From NCBI RefSeq assembly GCF_000341285.1, contig NW_005178456.1, positions 1 through 64,000 on the forward strand: 64,000 nt of DNA, written 5' to 3'. The translations under genes and the position numbers were made by a program. A model generated the notes under the pieces. It was not told where the DNA came from, ran no database searches, and saw only the letters and a list, made by a program, of their open reading frames with translations. The stretch is from Galdieria sulphuraria. Taxonomy: Eukaryota; Rhodophyta; Bangiophyceae; Galdieriales; Galdieriaceae. How positions within the stretch are numbered: the stretch's first letter is position 1; each line of letters begins with the position of its first letter. Shown in pieces: positions 58,861 through 64,000 of this stretch.

Positions 58861-60146
58861 CTAAAGACTTTGGAAATACCATAGCGCGGCGACCTTGTTG
58901 CGATACACAAAATGGTCATCTTCCTGTTTCATTTGTCTGTTGGATGAAAACCATTCACTTTCAATGCTCTCAGAACTACTATCAGAACCTTGTTTCGATC
59001 CCAAACAAGAATGACTGCGAACTGGAAAACAGCGTTGACCTGAACAGCTTGCAAGCAAAGGAAAACAAGGATTCCAAGAGACACTAGAAATACTCCATCG
59101 ACTTGCATTCCAAGACATGAAAAGTCTTCCATTTTGTAAACTCCATAGTCGAATAATGCCATCCGTTGAACCACTACATACAAACTTTCCAGTATGATCG
59201 ATATCAAAGCCTATTCGCTGATTGGTCTCACTCTTTCTTGACAAACGATACACAACTTTATTTGTATTGCGAATATCCCAAACAACAATATCATCGTCTT
59301 TTCTTGCTCCTGCCAACAACAAAGTGGAAGAACCTGGAACAAAACGAACCATAGTTATACCTCCATTGTGTGCTCGCATAGTTGTATGCAAAAAGTTAGC
59401 TTGATCAACACGATAATCACCCAGTCCAACTACGCCTGAAAAAGAACCTAGTGTCAAATAATAGGGTTCTTCTATTTTGCTATCAATAGAAGAAACAATT
59501 CCTCTCAGAGATGGGCCTTGTCCTCGATAACTGGTCAACGAGTATTCAATAAAGTCTCTTCCTGGGCGTTGAGTATCAAATACACATAAACGACGATGAA
59601 ATCCACAAAATATCGAGTCTCCAAAAGTAGAGAATCGAATGGAATGTGGACTTACTAACTCGTCGCAGTGATTATAAGCACAATAAGAACATCGATAACT
59701 TCCATCGTTGCCATCCCATAGATGAACTGGATGATCCTTGCAACAAGTAATAAAAGCACAAGTAGCAGGATTATTGGAATCCATGAGAGGAAACCAGTCC
59801 ACATCACGAACACACTCTCCAACCATGATTCGTGTGGAGGGTTTACAAATACGCAAGTGTGCAAAATGCGAGTAGTTGAGGATATCGTTAGGACTAAAAT
59901 AAAGAGAAACTAGTCTACTCACGTCTATCAATAGAAAACGTGAGCCATCTGGTGCAAAACTTATCTGTGTGCACAAGTATTAGACTGGAAACTTGGAATG
60001 ACTTATTAAAGGCTTACTTTCTGTAAGTGATAGAACGGTTCATCTTCCAACAGAGACACTTTCGTAGCTGCTATTGCAATAGGAAGGTGTGACTGTCGTT
60101 GAATAACTGGATCCTGTAAGGTTTCTTTTGTGGCAGTTGTCAGCAT
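58861..60146 (-). CDS. WRAP53: WRAP53/TCAB1-like WD40 protein
   Basis: Two exons joined across 59965-60017 (53 nt), 410 aa, start at ATG 60146. A WD40 propeller. The segment 'DVDWFPLMDSNNPATCAF', 'CCKDHPVHLWD', 'AYNHCDELVSPHSIRF', 'FCGFHRRLCVFDTQRPGRD', 'HNGGITMVRF', 'AGARKDDDIVVWDIR' and 'TNQRIGFDID' follow the order and wording of WRAP53/TCAB1, which binds the CAB box of scaRNAs and telomerase RNA in animals. The short N-terminus lacks the proline-rich region of the vertebrate protein. Presence here suggests guide RNAs of the Cajal-body type in this alga (inference). Confidence 0.85.
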
Positions 60147-60212
60147 AACCACCAACTGTCGAAATGGGTTGCCACTCGTCAACCAAAGAAATAATTCCTT
60201 ATTCTACAGAAA

Positions 60213-61241
60213 ATGTCAAATGATGACTCTACTTTGGAAGAGAATAGCCGTGAACCTCAAAGACAAGTTTCTTCAACAGAAAGAGTTGAAGAGGAAAATG
60301 CACAGAGAATAACCAGGAATTTGCACTCCTTACTTCACTGGTCTGTTGAAAACTCTTCTGGTGACTACCAGGCCAATGATAGTTGCGATACAGAGAACGG
60401 ATCACTAGAAGAGCAGCTTATTATGAATCGAAAATGGTTGGAAGCTCTTTTACCAAATGATGCGGAAGCCATGCGCCTTTTAGGAGAGCAAATAGCAGAC
60501 TCGAACGTGGATGACTCTCAGAGAACCCAACTGTTGGACGACTTGGAAGCTTACATAGAAGATATCAATTGTGCGATCAATATGGATAAAGTGGGAGCTT
60601 TCAAACCTGTTTTGGAATGTCTGAGAATAGACTCTAGCGAAGCTGTGCGTGCCAAGGCGCTCGAAGTCATTGGTTCTGCATTGCAAGATTCCACAGAAGT
60701 CAGACAAACATTTATGACATATGAAGAAGCTATACCTTTGTTAATTGAGTGTATGCGAGATAATAGTTCGCTTGTTCGAGCTAAAGCAGTTCGAGCAGTA
60801 TCCGCGTTATTACGTAACTTTTCAGCTGCCATTGGTCCTTTTCGTTCAGCCAAAGGAGGGGAGATATTAGTGCAAATGGCAACAACTGATGAAGATAGAG
60901 CAGTGAGACATCGAGCTTTGTTCTTTCTTGAACACTGTTTACAAAGTGAAAATGATTGGTTTGCAGTGGAAGTAGCAGCTAGTCCTGCTTCCGTAGCCAA
61001 TATTGTTCAAAGGCTTCGTATTCGACAGACTGATAATATCGAACATGCCAACGATGTTTCTGAGTTGGAAGCAATCATAGGAGCATTGACTACTTTGGCT
61101 AGTTTCCCAAAGACTGTAAGAGTGCTTCATGATGCTGCTCTCTTGCAAGTTCTAGAACAACTAGAGTTGCGCGATATTCATGAAGACTTGACGAACAAAA
61201 TACAGCAACTTCGGAACAAGCTATCAGAGTCACGTTATTAA
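60213..61241 (+). CDS. FES1: Fes1/HspBP1-like Hsp70 nucleotide-exchange factor
   Basis: Single exon, 342 aa. Fes1/HspBP1 releases ADP from Hsp70 through an armadillo-repeat domain. Seen: the N-terminal 'LHSLLHWSVENSSGD' with the conserved leucine-rich start, then 'RKWLEALLPNDAEAM', 'LLDDLEAYIEDINCAINMDK', and tandem helices 'LECLRIDSSEAVRAKALEVIG', 'LIECMRDNSSLVRAKAVRAVS' and 'VRHRALFFLEHCL'. The first residues form an acidic, disordered extension. No ER signal sequence, so cytosolic or nuclear. It diverges from WRAP53 with 66 bp between start codons. Confidence 0.88.
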   Translation: MSNDDSTLEENSREPQRQVSSTERVEEENAQRITRNLHSLLHWSVENSSGDYQANDSCDTENGSLEEQLIMNRKWLEALLPNDAEAMRLLGEQIADSNVDDSQRTQLLDDLEAYIEDINCAINMDKVGAFKPVLECLRIDSSEAVRAKALEVIGSALQDSTEVRQTFMTYEEAIPLLIECMRDNSSLVRAKAVRAVSALLRNFSAAIGPFRSAKGGEILVQMATTDEDRAVRHRALFFLEHCLQSENDWFAVEVAASPASVANIVQRLRIRQTDNIEHANDVSELEAIIGALTTLASFPKTVRVLHDAALLQVLEQLELRDIHEDLTNKIQQLRNKLSESRY

Positions 61242-61449
61242 CTCTGTACCATTCTATCGGATATTGTTGTTTCATTTTGTATAAAAGTCAAAAGAAGCAA
61301 GTTCATAGAAAAGCAACTCCGAAACAAGTTGATTTTCGGTCACTTTTATTATGCATATTTGATATCCACTCTGTACCTACAAATAATGGCAGAGTACGTT
61401 ATTGTCTGCCGAAACGTCACAAAGTTGTTTTGGAGCTCCTCTCCCTCTG

Positions 61450-61858
61450 TTAAGTTTGTGCAGGTTGAATCAGTGTTATTGTATCACCTTTGAGAAGAAT
61501 TCTACCCAGATTGATTCTTCTACACACTCCTCTCAGTCCTTTTCAACCAACCAAACAATCTCAACTCACGTGTTCTTCTTAACATTCCATTCAACTGCCT
61601 CATCCAATACCAAGTTCATGTACTCATCAAAACCCTATGACATTTTTAATTCTTTGATGTATCACAAAGTAAACGATAACTGACGCTAATTCTTCCCTCA
61701 ATCCTAAAGTTCGTTTCTTCGTATAACCAAATAACAACCTTGGTTCGGTTTTGCAAGAATCGAAATATCAAGTTCTAAAACAACCCGTCGATTTATCACA
61801 ACATGAAACGACAAACATTACTTACTATAGGTTGGGTCATAATCTTTGAAGGTGGCAT
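61450..61858 (-). CDS. SNRPE: small nuclear ribonucleoprotein E (SmE), four tiny exons
   Basis: 85 aa in four exons: 61826-61858 (33 nt), 61685-61774, 61570-61634 and 61450-61519. Introns of 50-51 nt have GT...AG ends. The pieces read '[11 protein letters not shown]', '[20 protein letters not shown]', '[13 protein letters not shown]' and '[15 protein letters not shown]', which is the Sm fold of SmE (Sm1 motif with FDEYMN, Sm2 motif with KGD). SmE is a subunit of the heptameric ring on U1, U2, U4 and U5 snRNAs. All exons keep one frame and the length matches the family. No open frame of more than 60 codons marks it. Confidence 0.9.
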
Positions 61859-62216
61859 GGTGTGTAGTTGAACTTGGTAACCAAAAGCAACCAATGGAAC
61901 CCTAATCCCAAAATGAAAATAAGAATGGGCCAACGAATCACTTCTCCTTTCACAATATATAACATAAGAAATATTCTTCACAAAGAGCATTGTACGTATA
62001 TACATCTCGTTTATTTGAAATATCACTGAAAAAGGCACACATACTTAAGGTTGTCGGAACATTATCACATAATTAATCTTCATTGTGTTTTCTAATATGA
62101 TAAAGCCAACCATCACACAACTGGTTATTGAAACTTTCTTACGATACTCATAAGGATTGAAAGATCATGGAGCTATAAACAAATTCAGTACCCAAACCAA
62201 AATGGGTTTTAAAATA
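61859..62216. other. intergenic, 5' region of SmE and 3' region of UPF2
   Basis: A short hydrophobic reading on the minus strand near 61860-61900 overlaps the SmE start and has no ATG. No separate gene is supported. Confidence 0.4.
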
Positions 62217-64000
62217 TTATCTCTTTCTATGTCGTCCCTTTCTCTGCATAGTAGTACTCGTAAGAACCAATCGTTTTAATTCTTCCTTTTCTTCCTTTTC
62301 CATTTCATCAACAGCCCTCGATGCAGTTACCAAAGAACTATTCGAAGGAATATTCAGTAACCGAACTTGAGGCTTCCCTCCTCTTCTCATCAAAACTTGA
62401 AACGGCACATTCTCATCCATGCCATGCTGCTGCTTTTCTTGGTTGCGCAATGAATTGATATTATTATTCATCACATTTCTAGCCGAGGAAAGTAACGGCC
62501 GAAAAGAAGAAGAAGAACTTGCAGCGTTACGATTTTGACTCGCTTCCGAAAGACTTTCAGTTAAGATTGCAAAAATTTCTTGGTCAAAGGACTCCCTTTC
62601 CTGCTCCTTCCTTGGAGCATTTGATATTTCAGTATCCTCCTCTTCAACTTCCGAATCTTCGCTCAATGACTCTGAGTCATGAACGGATGACTTGTCAGCG
62701 TTTTCAAGCCCTTCACCTTGATCGCCCAAAGATGCCACTTCGGTCGCACCTTCTTCTTCTGGGTGAGAAGTACTTGAAGAGCCAACTTCATCTTCACTAG
62801 CGATGATTTCCTCTCTTTCATCTGCTTCCTTATATGAAGAAAAACTCCAATCGCGTTTCATCGAATTCATCTCCTCGGAGAAACTATCTTCTGACCTAGA
62901 AGTTCCATCATTGCTGGCAGAATATGAAGTAGTAATATTGGTCTTCTGTAGGCTGCCTATAGTCAAGTCTGGAACAGAGTTCACTTTGTCGACTAATTGC
63001 TCCCATTTCTCAGTCAACTGTCCACCTGTAATGGACGCTAGAGAAGATGCAGAATACATCTCTGCTATTTCAGTGACTAAATGCTGCAAATGAATGGGCA
63101 ACAAGCTCAATACTTTAATGGACAAATCTTCTCCTGTTCCAATACCTTTGCTAGATTGCCATATCATTTGGAATAGATGCAATAAAAATGTCTCCATTTT
63201 TCTGAAGGATACTGTATCTAATAACTCCAAACCACAAGTCTCAAGAAGTGAACAAACCATTCGTACTCTGACAAACAAACCATTTTCCTGTTCCACCAAT
63301 AAAGATTCGTTCCAACCATAAGAAATAATACAATAAGCCAAATTCATGATAAACCTGCCATTGACGAAACGCGTCTTGAATAATTCTCCTAAAAGCTTCA
63401 ACTGTGCAAGTCTTTGCTGTAAGAAACGGTTGTCCTGGTTTTCAAGAAGACAAAAGATAGCTTCAACAATTCCTAAATAATACATGATTATGAAAATTAT
63501 CAACTACAGTAACATGCTGCTGTACAAGATAACTTACCATCCACAATACCGATTCCAATGGAGTCTCTATATTTTGAATATTCAGTGATAACCTTTGACA
63601 TATCTCCTAGACAGTCATATGGAAACTTTTCAGTTTGCAGAAACTCGTCAACAAGGAACGTTTCCATTTCCATTGTACAAGGGAGTTTCCTTAACTTTTT
63701 CACCAGCCAAGGAAGTTCTCGATAATGGTAGCGAGTTTCAAATAGAATATGATGAATAAACTCTTTCAAGGGTTCTCGTTCCGCGTTCTTTTCTTGTTTA
63801 GCATTCAAAGGTCTCACAGTATAGTACGCATTTTCCACCATTACTTCATGTCTGGGTTCCAAATTCTTTACAGATCTTAGACGCCACAGTATATCTAACA
63901 GACTGCTCGTTCTATATTCCGTTTCCGACTTGTTGTACAAGAACTGACCACAGGATTCCTTGTTGACTTTAGTTGATAATTCTTCCAATACAAAATGCAA
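62217..64000 (-). CDS. UPF2: UPF2 nonsense-mediated decay factor, C-terminal part (cut by window edge)
   Basis: The gene continues beyond the right edge. Two exons are visible, joined across 63473-63537 (65 nt). UPF2 bridges UPF1 and UPF3 in nonsense-mediated mRNA decay. Seen: the end of a MIF4G domain with 'FIHHILFETRYHYRELPWLVKKLRKLP', then 'RLAQLKLLGELFKTRFVNG', 'FRMVCSLLETCG'-like text and 'LLHLFQM', matching the third MIF4G of UPF2. An acidic serine/glutamate-rich linker follows, and a C-terminal UPF1-binding segment 'VPFQVLMRRGGKPQVRLLNIP', close to the known 'FKVLVKKGNKQQxRxLNVP' motif. It ends in a basic tail. Confidence 0.87.

Noticed and set aside
61402-61683. Plus-strand 93-codon frame rich in S and T
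   Set aside because: It is the antisense of SmE exons 3 and 4.
61796-62038. Minus-strand 80-codon frame and an overlapping hydrophobic reading (WPILIFILGLGFHWLLLV)
   Set aside because: They overlap the first exon of SmE, lack a supported start codon, and the SmE reading explains the sequence with four conserved exons.

Overview
The window looks like nuclear DNA of a unicellular extremophilic red alga, most likely Galdieria (Galdieria sulphuraria or a close relative). Reasons: moderately AT-rich DNA, very tight gene spacing, many introns of only about 38-65 nt with GT...AG ends, plastid proteins of red-lineage type (ferredoxin-NADP reductase, TAB2-type translation factor, omega-3 desaturase, plastid CNNM-type transporter), and an amplified family of ATPase genes whose core carries the motifs of the archaeal ATPase family. 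I have no database search behind the species call.

Layout. 1-18.2 kb is an accessory belt. It holds two intact, large, intronless ATPase genes (2508-4994 and 7993-10683). Each joins an archaeal-type/Crinkler-like P-loop ATPase to a PD-(D/E)XK-like domain and a SAM-like tail. Between and around them lie one long broken paralogue (5738-7792), several short relics, and duplicated non-coding blocks. An S9 peptidase gene (13152-15393) sits inside this belt and itself looks damaged. From 18.2 kb onward the DNA is a compact housekeeping region: Lunapark-like ER protein, omega-3 desaturase, an orphan secreted/membrane protein, HSDL2-type dehydrogenase, splicing factor 1, serine hydroxymethyltransferase, GT14 glycosyltransferase, plastid CNNM transporter, MutY, trehalose-6-phosphate phosphatase, LYAR, FNR, MIC19, organellar MutS, a plastid-like methyltransferase, an RCC1-repeat protein, SKI2 helicase, YAK1 kinase, TAB2, SPT3, a Rho GTPase, WRAP53, Fes1, SmE and the C-terminal part of UPF2.

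Genes that act in common processes are SF1 and SmE (splicing), SKI2 and UPF2 (mRNA decay), MutY and MutS (DNA repair), and FNR, TAB2, the desaturase and the CNNM transporter (plastid). No operon logic is expected. Neighbouring genes are, however, packed so closely that several must share or overlap promoter and UTR sequence, and MutS overlaps the next coding region.

The best candidate for something undescribed is the ATPase-nuclease-SAM family in the first 18 kb. Two smaller results came from reading the gaps: a four-exon SmE gene with very short exons, and a decayed PUF6/PUM3-type Pumilio gene.
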